Assembly: GCA_022709995.1 (NCBI GenBank)
Contig: JAKLHU010000009.1
Span: forward strand, 1 to 14,130
Direction of reading: 5' to 3'
DNA length: 14,130 bases
Source: Verrucomicrobiota bacterium
Lineage (GTDB): Bacteria > Verrucomicrobiota > Lentisphaeria > Oligosphaerales > Oligosphaeraceae
Shown here: positions 1 to 7,604 of the stretch, in pieces
Layout: the number at the start of each line of letters is the position of its first letter
How positions within the stretch are numbered: the first letter of the stretch is position 1
The notes under the pieces: generated by a model
The model's database searches: none
Seen by the model: only the letters and a program-made list of their open reading frames with translations
What the model was told of the DNA's origin: nothing
Program-made: the position numbers and the translations under genes

Positions 1-137
1 GGCCTGGGGCGCCTACTGGGCGTGTGGGTGGATGGGAGCGCCCCAGAGGCCTGGGGCGCCTACTGGGCGTGTGGGTGATGGGAGCGCCCCAGAGGCCTGG
101 GGCGCCTACTGGGCGTGTGGGTGGATGAGAGCGCCCC
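1..137. repeat. Tandem 46-47 bp hairpin repeat, three copies, open at left edge
   Basis: Three head-to-tail copies lie at 1-47, 48-93 and 94-137. The second lacks one G of the GGTGG run. The third has one G-to-A change and diverges at its end. Each complete unit has a 9-bp perfect inverted repeat, CTGGGGCGC at its start and GCGCCCCAG at its end (4-12 and 38-46 in the first copy), so each could fold as a long-loop hairpin in DNA or RNA. The array starts at base 1, so it probably continues outside the window. The repeats have no unique spacers between them. They lie just past the stop codon of the minus-strand eboE-like gene and would be in its 3' untranslated region. Function is unknown; a repetitive extragenic palindrome type of element is one possibility. 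Confidence 0.9.
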
Positions 138-138
138 C

Positions 139-162
139 GAGTCGGCGCCCCGAGTAGGCGCC
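139..162. repeat. Imperfect direct repeat overlapping the eboE stop codon
   Basis: GAGTCGGCGCC (139-149) is followed 13 bp later by GAGTAGGCGCC (152-162). AGTAGGCGCC (153-162) is also the exact reverse complement of GGCGCCTACT inside each tandem unit to the left (for example 8-17 and 101-110). The eboE transcript could therefore pair its stop-codon region with any repeat copy, forming alternative stem-loops. No U-run follows, so this is not a standard intrinsic terminator, although a structured 3' end is possible. Confidence 0.6.
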
Positions 163-1328
163 TATTGGATGGGCATCAACGCCGCCTGGGCGAATTGGGC
201 TTCCTTGACCAGGCAGTCGGCCAGGGACGCACTTTGAAGAAATCCCGGGAGGACGTTGTAGGAATACGTCTCGATTTCGAGGGTCGGGCAGAGCGATGGC
301 GTTTTGCGGACGGCGGCGAGGACGGCCTTCAACTCCGCGTTGGCGGATAGAAGTCCGCCCGTCAGATTGTCGAGAAAGATCGGCACGTGGAAATGGCATC
401 GCCACTCGCCATCCTGGCCGAACTGATTGGCCGCGTCAGCCGGGAGCGGGAGGTCTTCCCAGGTCTGGGTGACGGCGTGGTTGCGGATGACCCTGGTCTG
501 GTGCAGATACACCCGGTCTTGAAAATTCCGGCATAGGAACTGTTGTGCGGCAAGGGACGGCGCTCGGATGGCGGCGCTCAGCTGGATTTTGGCGATGGGG
601 ATGTCCTGGTCGAGCAGCAGTTGCAGTCCGGCGCCAGGTTGGCGGCCGAGCAGTTCCTGGTGGCAGGTGTCGTAGCAGACGCCCAGAAATCCGGCATGCT
701 CATGAGAACGCAGCCGCCGATGGTAGAAGTTGGCGAATTCCGCCGGGTCTTCCCAGAGGCAGTCCGGTTCCATTTCGAATCCCAAGCGGATAGTTTTGCC
801 GGTTTGCCGGTGGATTCCAGCCAGGTGATCCGCCACGGCAAGGATGTTGGCGAGCATGGGTTTTTCGCCGGCGGCCGGGAAATGGCGGCGATAGCCGGCC
901 GGCAGGGTCGAGATGCTGCCCATCGTGTCCGGCGGCAGCAGGCTGGCCAGCAGATCGGCCACCGCCATCGTGTAATCGCGCCGTTCCGGACAAGTCCAGT
1001 CGGGATGATAGACATTGGTTTTGACGGGCTCGTCGTGGAATCGGCCGTAGGGGAAGGCATTGGCCGTCACGGCGCCGAAGCCGGCGGCACGCAGCTGGGA
1101 CGCCCACGCCGCCCTGGCGTCATCGTCGCGGTGCAGCGCCGCCGCGGTGGCGGCGTCCAGCCACAATCCGACCGGGAACAGCCGGTGCGCAAAGCCGGGC
1201 AGGCGGTTTTTCACTTCCGTCAGGCAGCCGCATAAAGCCGTCAGCTTGGCCTGGGGGGTCGTTCCGGGGAACACATTCATGCAATGGCAAAGGACAGGCT
1301 GCCCGGGAAGGGCTGGGGTCGTGGTCAT
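162..1328 (-). CDS. eboE: EboE-like protein, xylose isomerase-type TIM barrel
   Basis: The 388-residue protein resembles EboE, the sugar phosphate isomerase/epimerase-fold member of the ebo cluster, which has been linked to export or trafficking of secondary metabolites. Recognised segments are MNVFPG (17-22), NAFPYGRFH (90-98), VYHPDW (106-111), GSISTLP (137-143), EMEPD (185-189), CYDTCHQ (218-224), CHFHVPIF (311-318) and EIETYSYNVLP (351-361). The Glu, Asp/His, His and Glu of these segments fall where xylose-isomerase-like barrels hold their metal. The ATG is preceded by AGGA at 1338-1341 with a 9-nt spacer, and lies 2 bp after the dnaB stop, so cotranscription with dnaB is likely. A downstream start at 1280 (MNVFPG) is possible but has less support. 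None of the usual partners (EboA-D, EboF) is in the window. The substrate is not known. Family assignment is good; the role here is open. Confidence 0.85.
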   Translation of the reverse strand: MTTTPALPGQPVLCHCMNVFPGTTPQAKLTALCGCLTEVKNRLPGFAHRLFPVGLWLDAATAAALHRDDDARAAWASQLRAAGFGAVTANAFPYGRFHDEPVKTNVYHPDWTCPERRDYTMAVADLLASLLPPDTMGSISTLPAGYRRHFPAAGEKPMLANILAVADHLAGIHRQTGKTIRLGFEMEPDCLWEDPAEFANFYHRRLRSHEHAGFLGVCYDTCHQELLGRQPGAGLQLLLDQDIPIAKIQLSAAIRAPSLAAQQFLCRNFQDRVYLHQTRVIRNHAVTQTWEDLPLPADAANQFGQDGEWRCHFHVPIFLDNLTGGLLSANAELKAVLAAVRKTPSLCPTLEIETYSYNVLPGFLQSASLADCLVKEAQFAQAALMPIQ

Positions 1329-1330
1329 GG

Positions 1331-2767
1331 TTACACGTCCTGAGGCACGTACTGGTCGGTACTGACGGCATTTTCAAAACGGGTGTAGCGCGGCAGGAAA
1401 ATCATATCGACGGTTCCGGTGGCGCCATTGCGGTTTTTGGCGATGATCAGCTCCGCCGGGATGCCATTGGTGTCATCTTCCTTTTGCTCATACTGCACGC
1501 CGCGGTCGCGGTGGAGGATGGCGACGACGTCGGCGTCCTGCTCGATGGCGCCGGATTCGCGCAGATGGCTGAGCTTGGGTTTTTCGCCTTGTTCGGCCTG
1601 CCGGTTCAGCTGGGCCAGAACCACGACCGGGATGTTCAGCTCTTTGGCCATGGCCTTCAGGGCGCCGGAAATCATGGCGACTTCGTTTTCACGGCTGGCA
1701 TTGCGGCCGACGTGGCCTCGGATCAGTTGCAGGTAGTCGATGAAAATGACCTTGACGCCGTGCTTGCTGTGCATGCGGCGGGCCTTGGCCCGCAGTTCGA
1801 GAATGTCAATGGCGCCGGTGTCATCAATGACAATGTGCGAATTGCTGATCTGGTCGCAGGCGCTCCCGACGTCCAGCTGCCAGCGCTGTGACGACAGGGT
1901 GCGGTTTTTGAATTCGCTCATGCTGACCCGTGCCGCGCTGCAGATAAGGCGCAGAACGAGTTGCTGGGCAGGCATTTCCAAACTAAAGAAGCCGACAGGC
2001 GTCGCGGCGGTGCCCATGGCGATGTTGGCCGCCATGTTGAGGGCCAGGGCCGTCTTGCCGATGGATGGCCTGGCCGCCAGCACGAACAATTCGCCGGGCC
2101 TGAGACCGGTGATCATCCGGTCCATGTCAAAGCCGGTGCGCAGGCCAAGTGCGTCGGTGTTGCCTTGCAGCAGCAGTTCGAGGTAGATGACGGCTTCCTG
2201 CACCAGCGGCTTGATATGGAGAAGGTCTTTGGCTTCGTTCATCCCGGCGACATCGAAAATCTGCTGTTCGACGGTGTCCAGGAGGGTTTGGACATCATCA
2301 TCCGTGTCGTAGCAGCGCATGATGGTGTCGGTACAGGCGGCGATGATACGCCGGAGAATGGCGTTTTGACGGACGATGTCAATGTAGTGGTCGATATTGG
2401 CGGCTGTCGGCACGGAGTCCATCAGCTGGGTGATGTAGCTGCGGCCGCCGATTTCTTCCAGCCTGCCGCCGCGTTCAAGGTGGTCGGCGAGGATGACCGG
2501 ATCGAGACTGGCTTCGCCTTTGCCGGCGCTCAGTTCCAGCATGGCGTTGAAGAGTGTCTGGTGGGCGCCCCGGTAGAAGGCGCCTTCCATGCGCAATTGT
2601 CCGAAGGCGGTGGCGGAGGCGTTCGGATCAATCATCATGCCGCCCAGGACGGCGACTTCGGCCTCGAGATTGTGTGGTTTGGGACGGTCGAGATTGAGGA
2701 GGGCAACCGTGGCGGACGGCGACTTTGCCGATGCGGCTGACGAGGAGGATGAGGACGGGGAAGTCAT
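1331..2767 (-). CDS. dnaB: Replicative DNA helicase DnaB
   Basis: This is the hexameric 5'-3' helicase that unwinds DNA at the replication fork. The 478-residue length is normal. The N-terminal DnaB domain starts near residue 30 (PHNLEAEVAVLGGMM) and runs to about 130. The RecA-like ATPase domain carries Walker A ARPSIGKTA (232-240), catalytic Glu264 in FFSLEM, Walker B VIFIDYLQL (340-348), the LAQLNR segment (384-389), HLRESGAIEQDAD (401-413) and the arginine-finger region KNRNG (444-448). No intein interrupts it. Before the conserved domain there is a Ser/Ala-rich low-complexity tail of about 20 residues. The ATG has GGAGA at 2777-2781, 9 nt upstream. The gene is followed after 2 bp by the eboE-like gene and preceded, 186 bp away, by a D-aminopeptidase gene on the same strand. 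All key motifs are intact. Confidence 0.98.
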   Translation of the reverse strand: MTSPSSSSSSAASAKSPSATVALLNLDRPKPHNLEAEVAVLGGMMIDPNASATAFGQLRMEGAFYRGAHQTLFNAMLELSAGKGEASLDPVILADHLERGGRLEEIGGRSYITQLMDSVPTAANIDHYIDIVRQNAILRRIIAACTDTIMRCYDTDDDVQTLLDTVEQQIFDVAGMNEAKDLLHIKPLVQEAVIYLELLLQGNTDALGLRTGFDMDRMITGLRPGELFVLAARPSIGKTALALNMAANIAMGTAATPVGFFSLEMPAQQLVLRLICSAARVSMSEFKNRTLSSQRWQLDVGSACDQISNSHIVIDDTGAIDILELRAKARRMHSKHGVKVIFIDYLQLIRGHVGRNASRENEVAMISGALKAMAKELNIPVVVLAQLNRQAEQGEKPKLSHLRESGAIEQDADVVAILHRDRGVQYEQKEDDTNGIPAELIIAKNRNGATGTVDMIFLPRYTRFENAVSTDQYVPQDV

Positions 2768-2953
2768 GGCGGAAAGTCTCCAGAGGGAAAATGGTTTCGC
2801 GGTTGGCCGTCACTAATGTCCACGGCGGGGATGGTTGCGGAGGGGGGCGCAGCGAGCCCCGTATCCGGCCGGGGAAGGCGCCGGGTCGCGGCTGGAGCGG
2901 TTGTGACTGGCGGTGCTGGGCTGGGGCAGGGGGGCGTCGCCGTCGGCCGTGAA

Positions 2954-3733
2954 TCAGGCAAAGAAAGCCTGTTCGGCGGTCGGAGCGGTTTTTTCATAGG
3001 TCCGTCCGTCGATGATGGTCAGGTCTGGGCGTCCGGCGGCGGCCGGCACCTGTTGTCTTTCGACCATTTCGCGTCGGATCGTCACCGGCCGGGTGACCGC
3101 CAGCGGTCTGATGTTTTTCAGGTCGCGGATGGCGGCGATGGTTGCTTCGCGGATCACGTCGTGGGCGGCTTTGCGGGGGAGGAGCATGGCGCCCTGGCAG
3201 CTGCAGGCCTTTTTCACTTCGCCGGTATGCACTCCTGGGATCCATTCGCGGGCTTCCCGGCAGAGGAAATCATCGCCCGTGACCAAGATGGTCGGGACGC
3301 CGTAGTCGGCGGCGATGGCGGCGTCGATGCCGGTTTCGCCGACAGGCCGGCCGTTGAGCCACATGTTTTGCACGGTGGCGGAGGAGTAGGTATGCTCCAG
3401 CAGGGCGCCGGGGGTGCCGGCCATGGCATGGTAGCCCAGCAGGATGAGGGCATCGCTGCCGACCAGGCCCCACATGCGCACGGGCCCGGTCTGCCCTTGG
3501 ACAATTTGCACGCGCTGGTCGACCTGGTCCCAGAGGAAATGGTTGCCGGCGCCGTGGCCGTCACGGGCGATGACTTCCTTGGCGCCCGCTTCGAAGCAGG
3601 CACTGGCGCAGACGTTCATCTCCTCGGTGTAATAGCGGCGGGCCGTCTGATAATGGGCGCCAGAGGCGGTGACGAATTCGGAACCGCTGATGCCGCTGAT
3701 GCCTTCCATATCGACAAAAAGGTATATTTTCAT
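2954..3733 (-). CDS. dppA: M55 family D-aminopeptidase (DppA-like)
   Basis: The product (259 residues) is a zinc D-aminopeptidase of peptidase family M55, the fold of Bacillus subtilis DppA, which releases N-terminal D-amino acids from short peptides and may help recycle wall peptides. The ligand set is visible: Asp8 and Glu10 in FVDMEG, His60 in RDGHG, His102 in LGYHAM, and Glu133 in VGETG. His114 in LLEHTY matches the proposed catalytic histidine. The frame is open up to 3871, but the family begins exactly at MKIYLFVDMEG, and a strong promoter-like -10 box lies inside the apparent extension, so the ATG at 3733 is chosen. The ribosome binding site is weak (CTGGAAA). No dipeptide transporter genes are adjacent, so unlike the Bacillus dpp operon it stands alone. 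Cytoplasmic; no signal peptide is seen. Confidence 0.93.
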   Translation of the reverse strand: MKIYLFVDMEGISGISGSEFVTASGAHYQTARRYYTEEMNVCASACFEAGAKEVIARDGHGAGNHFLWDQVDQRVQIVQGQTGPVRMWGLVGSDALILLGYHAMAGTPGALLEHTYSSATVQNMWLNGRPVGETGIDAAIAADYGVPTILVTGDDFLCREAREWIPGVHTGEVKKACSCQGAMLLPRKAAHDVIREATIAAIRDLKNIRPLAVTRPVTIRREMVERQQVPAAAGRPDLTIIDGRTYEKTAPTAEQAFFA

Positions 3734-3794
3734 GGTGGTTTCCAGTCGTCGGGGGCGTTTTTGGGGGTCGGGCCGGAAAAAGGCGGTCGCATTC

Positions 3795-3822
3795 TTGCAA
3801 ACGCCGATTGATTGTCTATTAT
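3795..3822 (+). promoter_or_regulatory. Sigma70-like promoter for the CPBP protease gene
   Basis: TTGCAA (3795-3800) is followed after 16 bp by TATTAT (3817-3822), which shares bases 3819-3822 with the dppA -10 box. Transcription would start near 3829-3830. This supports the ATG at 3870 over the TTG at 3840 as the downstream start codon. Confidence 0.45.
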
Positions 3823-3846
3823 AGCATGAAGGCAGGGGATTGTCGA
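3819..3846 (-). promoter_or_regulatory. Sigma70-like promoter for dppA
   Basis: On the minus strand TCGACA (3841-3846) is followed after 16 bp by a perfect TATAAT (3819-3824). It points toward dppA, giving a leader of roughly 80 nt. The -10 box overlaps that of a plus-strand promoter for the divergent gene, so the two should compete for polymerase. Confidence 0.55.
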
Positions 3847-3869
3847 ACGGTGCGGTCGTGAAAGGAATC

Positions 3870-4673
3870 ATGAAGGAGTGTTTTCAGGCAGTGGCACGGG
3901 TGCTGCTTCGGCCGTTTCGAGGAGCGGCGCCGGTGGTCTTGGCGGAGGAAAGGGAGCTGGCGGGGGTCTACCAGCTGGCGCTGTTTCTGGCATTGTCCGG
4001 GCTGCTGTTCGGGCAGGCCGCCGGCCGGATGCTCAGTGCCTTGTTGGCGGAGGGGCAGTGGCCGGCAGTACGCTTTGGCATTGGGCTGCTGCCGTTTCAA
4101 GTTGCGGCGTTTGTCGGCGCCATGGCCGGCCTGTATCCGTTTTGGCGCCGGTACGGCTGGCGCCAGCTGCTGGCCTTGCCCCGGGACGCTGATGATGGCG
4201 GCGATGGCGGCGTCGCCCGGGGAGTTGCCAGTGGCGTGCGAGCACTCCTTCTGTTGTATCCGGTTCTGTTGGCCGTCAACGCCGCCAGCTCCTGGGCGTG
4301 TCACCGGCTTGGCATTCCGACGCCGCCGCAGTCTCTGCAGGTTTATGCCGAGCAGTCGCCGGGAATGGCGTTCTGGCTGCTGGCGGCAGTCAGCGTGGTG
4401 ATTTTGGCGCCGGTCACCGAGGAGATTCTTTTTCGGCTGGTCGTCTATCGTGCCCTGATTGGCGTCTGGCCGCGGCAAGCCGTGATTGTGACTTCGGCCG
4501 TGTTTGCGGCGGTGCATGTCACGCCGCAGTATGTCCCAGGTCTTTTCCTGGTCGGCATGGTGTTGCAAAAGGCTTTCTGCCAAGGCGGGTTGCGTCACGC
4601 CATTATCTTGCACTGCCTGTACAATCTGGTGTCGCTGCTGATATATTTGTCCGTTCACGCCTTGGGGTGGTGA
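3870..4673 (+). CDS. CPBP family intramembrane glutamic endopeptidase
   Basis: The 267-residue polytopic membrane protein carries the three signatures of the CPBP (Abi/CAAX protease) family: EEILFR (Glu184-Glu185 to Arg189), FAAVH (Phe212 to His216) and HCLYN (His248 to Asn252). Hydrophobic segments lie near 33-50, 69-90, 122-142, 167-182, 203-215, 221-234 and 244-262. Such proteins cleave within membranes; in bacteria various members act in maturation of peptides, bacteriocin self-immunity or signalling, and the substrate here cannot be told. The ATG at 3870 has AAAGGA close upstream with a short spacer. In-frame GTG at 3858 and TTG at 3840 would add 4 and 10 residues. The gene is divergent from dppA through overlapping promoters and converges on ung with 16 bp between stops. 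No bacteriocin precursor gene is nearby. Confidence 0.88.
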   Translation: MKECFQAVARVLLRPFRGAAPVVLAEERELAGVYQLALFLALSGLLFGQAAGRMLSALLAEGQWPAVRFGIGLLPFQVAAFVGAMAGLYPFWRRYGWRQLLALPRDADDGGDGGVARGVASGVRALLLLYPVLLAVNAASSWACHRLGIPTPPQSLQVYAEQSPGMAFWLLAAVSVVILAPVTEEILFRLVVYRALIGVWPRQAVIVTSAVFAAVHVTPQYVPGLFLVGMVLQKAFCQGGLRHAIILHCLYNLVSLLIYLSVHALGW

Positions 4674-4689
4674 CGGTACGGGGCGGGAT

Positions 4690-5391
4690 TCAGCGGTTGC
4701 CGTCGAGAGCCCAGTCGATGGGCTCGGCTGCCCGTTCAGCCAGGAGCTGGTTGGTGCGCGTAAAGAGTCGCGAGCCCAGGAAGCCCCGATAGGCCGAGAG
4801 CGGCGACGGATGTGCGCACTGGATGACGACATGCCGGGCGTCATCGATGAGCCTGGCTTTGTCTCTGGCGGCGTTGCCGAGCAGGATGAAGGCCAGGGTG
4901 CGGTCCTGGCGGCTCGACAAGGCTCTGATGACGGCGTCGGTGACTTTTTCCCAGCCGCAGTCGCGGTGCGAGCCGGGCTGGTGGGCGCGGACGGTCAGGA
5001 CGGTGTTGAGCAGGAGGACGCCGTGCCGGGCCCAGGCCGCCAGCGAGGGACTGGCTGGCATAGGCCGGCCGAGGTCCGAGGAGTATTCCTTCAGGATGTT
5101 GCGCAGCGAAGGCGGCGCCGGCACGTCGTCGGGCACGGAAAAGGCCAGTCCGCAGGCCTGGCCGTCATCATGGTAGGGGTCTTGGCCGAGCCAGACGGCC
5201 TTGACCTCGGCGAAGGGGGTCAGGGCCAGGGCCCGGTAGATGTCCGGCCGGGGCGGAAAAACGACTTGGCCGGCGGCGTCTTCGCGCTGCAGGAAAGCCC
5301 TGATTTCGGCCAGCGCGGGCGCCGGCAGAAATGGCCGCAGGGCCAGTCGCCAGTCGGGAGGGAGTGCCGTCATGGTCGTCATGGTCGTCAT
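4690..5391 (-). CDS. ung: Uracil-DNA glycosylase, family 1
   Basis: This enzyme removes uracil from DNA to start base excision repair. With the start at 5391 it has 233 residues, a normal UNG length. The catalytic segment GQDPYH (69-74, water-activating Asp71) is followed by DDGQACGLAFSV. Asn129 lies in GVLLLNTVLTVR, and the minor-groove loop HPSPLSAYRGFLGSRLF starts at His194. The frame continues upstream to a TTG at 5457, but those residues are Arg/Pro-rich and unlike the family. Three in-frame ATGs (5391, 5382, 5373) come from a 9-bp tandem repeat, giving N-terminus MTTMTTMTALPPDW, and none has a clear ribosome binding site, so the exact start is uncertain. It lies 73 bp downstream of the glycoside hydrolase gene on the same strand and may be cotranscribed with it. 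Confidence 0.95.
   Translation of the reverse strand: MTTMTTMTALPPDWRLALRPFLPAPALAEIRAFLQREDAAGQVVFPPRPDIYRALALTPFAEVKAVWLGQDPYHDDGQACGLAFSVPDDVPAPPSLRNILKEYSSDLGRPMPASPSLAAWARHGVLLLNTVLTVRAHQPGSHRDCGWEKVTDAVIRALSSRQDRTLAFILLGNAARDKARLIDDARHVVIQCAHPSPLSAYRGFLGSRLFTRTNQLLAERAAEPIDWALDGNR
5371..5391. repeat. 9-bp tandem repeat at the ung start
   Basis: CATGGTCGT occurs at 5371-5379 and again at 5380-5388, followed by CAT. Read on the minus strand it encodes Met-Thr-Thr twice and places three in-frame ATG codons at the ung start. Gain or loss of a unit would change the N-terminus by three residues without a frameshift. Confidence 0.8.
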
Positions 5392-5464
5392 GGTTGGGCG
5401 GGCGGCGAGGGGCCGCCGGCAAGTCCAGCCAGCCGGGCGGCGAGGCGGCGCTCGCAATCCTTGC

Positions 5465-7456
5465 TCAAGAGTATTCCACGGCCACGATTTGGGCCATGTT
5501 CAGGGTTGGAATGGTGAACGCGATGCGGTTGCCGGCGCAGGTGAACGGCAGCAGCGTTCCCTCCGGAACCAGCCGGACTGTTGTGGGCGGCTGGCGGACG
5601 GCGAAGGTGACTTGGACATCCGCCAGAGGGATGATGTCTTCGATGACTTCGACGTTGCCGCGTTTGACCGGAGCGGCGTAGAGCAGATGCAGAAGATGAC
5701 GGTTTTCCTGTTTCTGCCAGGTGATGTTGGCACGTCCACAGGACGGCAGCGAACAGGTCAGCAGCCGTTCGGGATAGAGCCGGTCGAGGCAGTTCAGGAC
5801 AAAGTCGCGGTGCAGGCGCATGCCTTGCTCGTGGTAGATGCCGAAGAGGGGATGGGAGAGGTAGATGATGTTGCCGTGCTGGATGGCGGCCGGCCATTCC
5901 GCCTTCGCGCCCGCCGGGCTGTTGCGGTGGGAGCAGAAGTGGGCGTAGGTGCGGTTGAAGACGGGCGCCCAGGTGGACGCGAGGGTCTGCGCCTGGTCCG
6001 GGCGGCAGGTCATGCCGCCGCGATAGGTCAGGAAAGGCGACGTGACCAGGTTGTTGGACACCTCCGGGCCGGCTTCGATGAATTCCACGTCCCAGGGCGA
6101 CCGGCCCAGGCATTCGGCCCCCAGGTCGAGAGCAAAGCGCTCGCCGTTCATGTCCAGGCCGCTTTCATAGGACGCCAGGATGCTGCCGCCTTGGGCGAGA
6201 AAACGGCTGAGCTTGTCGCGGAGACCGGGGTCAAGCCGGGCCTGGTCCGGCAGGATGATCAGCCGGTAGGGGGACAAGTCCATGGTCTCGTCAATGATGA
6301 CATGGGGTATTTGCCTTTCCATCAGCATCTTGGTGGCGCCGAAGACAGCGCGGTCGTGGTCGTCGCCGAAAAGCATTTCCATGGTGGCCAGAATGGCGAC
6401 GTCGGCTGCGGGGCGGGCGTTCTTCAACCAGGGTTCGCGTGTTTCCAGATACTCATAGGCATGGCCGATGATCCGGTACGTCTCGGGGTCCATGCGGCCG
6501 GAGGGATGGAGTTGGTCGCCGACGGAGGCGAGGCATCCCAGGCTGGCGATCTGGGCGCATTCGTAGCGGAGGGCGTCCGGGTGCTTGAAGCCGCCGAATT
6601 CGCCCCAGGCCGTATGGAATTTGCCGGTCATGCCGACGACTTGTCCGGGTTGCAGCTGGGTGAAATAGCGCGCATTCATGGGGAAGAAGTCATAGCCCCA
6701 GCCGCCGCTGGGCAGGGATTCGATTTCGAGATGGCTGTCATACGCGAACAGGTCGTGGCGGCCTTTTTTGCTGGAGCCGTTGTGGAAGACGGTGGTTTTC
6801 GGGTTGATGCCCCAGATGAGGTCGGTGGTAGCTTTCAGGTAGCGCTTGTAGGTCAGGGCGGCGAATTGCTTCTGATCGTCAGGTGAAGCGGGGTTGAGGC
6901 CAAGTTCGCGCATGGAGGCTTGGCAGCGTTCGCAGCTGCAGGGCAATTCGCGGGTGATGTCGAACCAGATGCCCTCCGGGTGATAGCGTTGGAGGACTTC
7001 GGCCGTCACGTCCAGGACTTGCTGGAGGTAGGGCGAGTTGAGGCAGAGGTTCCGCCATCCCGGGGGGCGGGTGCTGTGCGGGTGTCCTTCGCCGGGGCCG
7101 CCGAGGATTTTGCCGTCCGGGGAACGGATGCACCAGTCGGGGTGTTCGCGGGAAGCCTTGTCATTCCAGCCGACGGTGATGTAGACTTCGGCGTTGACGC
7201 CTTCCTCGCGGCAGACCTTGAGCATGCCCCCGACCAGGTCGGTTTTCAGGTTGGGGTGCGTCAGGCCATGCACGGCGTTGGGATAGTAGCACCAGCCATG
7301 GTGGCAGCAGGCGAAGAAATTGATGGACTGGACGCGTCCGCGGCGCAACTGTTCGGCGAACTGTTTTTCGCTGAACTGGCCGCCGATATCAAGGCAGTGT
7401 TCCGAGGTGTGGAAGTCAAGGTGAATCTGGCGGTTGGGCAGATTGGTCGCGAACAT
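5465..7456 (-). CDS. GHL6-type glycoside hydrolase with a beta-galactosidase trimerisation-like domain
   Basis: The 663-residue protein fits the hypothetical glycosyl hydrolase 6 (GHL6) architecture. An N-terminal TIM barrel (about 1-345) opens with RQIHLDFHTSEH (9-20), then FFACCHHGWCYY (47-58), HPDW (105-108), GIWFDI (162-167) and the ESLPSGGWGYDFFP block (246-259). A flavodoxin/amidotransferase-like domain similar to the trimerisation domain of GH42 beta-galactosidases follows (about 350-560), then a short beta-rich C-terminal domain. Asp166 and Glu244 or Glu246 are plausible active-site acids, by position only. There is no signal peptide, so it would act in the cytoplasm on imported sugars. 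The ATG is well supported by GGAG at 7465-7468 with an 8-nt spacer. Related proteins are variously annotated as fucosidase-, amylase- or beta-galactosidase-like; the substrate is unknown. Confidence 0.82.
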   Translation of the reverse strand: MFATNLPNRQIHLDFHTSEHCLDIGGQFSEKQFAEQLRRGRVQSINFFACCHHGWCYYPNAVHGLTHPNLKTDLVGGMLKVCREEGVNAEVYITVGWNDKASREHPDWCIRSPDGKILGGPGEGHPHSTRPPGWRNLCLNSPYLQQVLDVTAEVLQRYHPEGIWFDITRELPCSCERCQASMRELGLNPASPDDQKQFAALTYKRYLKATTDLIWGINPKTTVFHNGSSKKGRHDLFAYDSHLEIESLPSGGWGYDFFPMNARYFTQLQPGQVVGMTGKFHTAWGEFGGFKHPDALRYECAQIASLGCLASVGDQLHPSGRMDPETYRIIGHAYEYLETREPWLKNARPAADVAILATMEMLFGDDHDRAVFGATKMLMERQIPHVIIDETMDLSPYRLIILPDQARLDPGLRDKLSRFLAQGGSILASYESGLDMNGERFALDLGAECLGRSPWDVEFIEAGPEVSNNLVTSPFLTYRGGMTCRPDQAQTLASTWAPVFNRTYAHFCSHRNSPAGAKAEWPAAIQHGNIIYLSHPLFGIYHEQGMRLHRDFVLNCLDRLYPERLLTCSLPSCGRANITWQKQENRHLLHLLYAAPVKRGNVEVIEDIIPLADVQVTFAVRQPPTTVRLVPEGTLLPFTCAGNRIAFTIPTLNMAQIVAVEYS

Positions 7457-7604
7457 GCGGCGTTCTCCAATATAATAATGATTTAAGACGGCCGGCTCCC
7501 GGGGGGTCGGCGGCGGACGCGCGTCTGGCCTCGGGGAGAGGTGACTAATATACTCCGCGTCGACGGCGAGCGGAAGCCCGGGCGGCGGTTTCCCGGAAAA
7601 AGAC

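Noticed and set aside
1..137. CRISPR-like direct repeats
   Set aside because: The 46-47 bp units are contiguous with no unique spacers and no cas genes are present.
2816..3811. Plus-strand open frame of 331 codons opposite dppA
   Set aside because: dppA shows every zinc ligand of family M55; the opposite frame is a composition artefact.
3840..3869. TTG start at 3840 for the CPBP protease
   Set aside because: A GAAGG motif precedes it, but it would lie about 10 nt from the predicted transcript start. ATG at 3870 is simpler, though this remains unsure.
3734..3871. 46-residue N-terminal extension of dppA
   Set aside because: It would include the promoter region, lacks family similarity, and the M55 family starts at MKIYLFVDMEG.
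5240..6886. Very long plus-strand open frame (548 codons) opposite ung and the glycoside hydrolase gene
   Set aside because: It lies antisense to two genes with clear family motifs, has Gly/Ala/Val/Asp-rich composition typical of GC-rich antisense frames, and matches no family.
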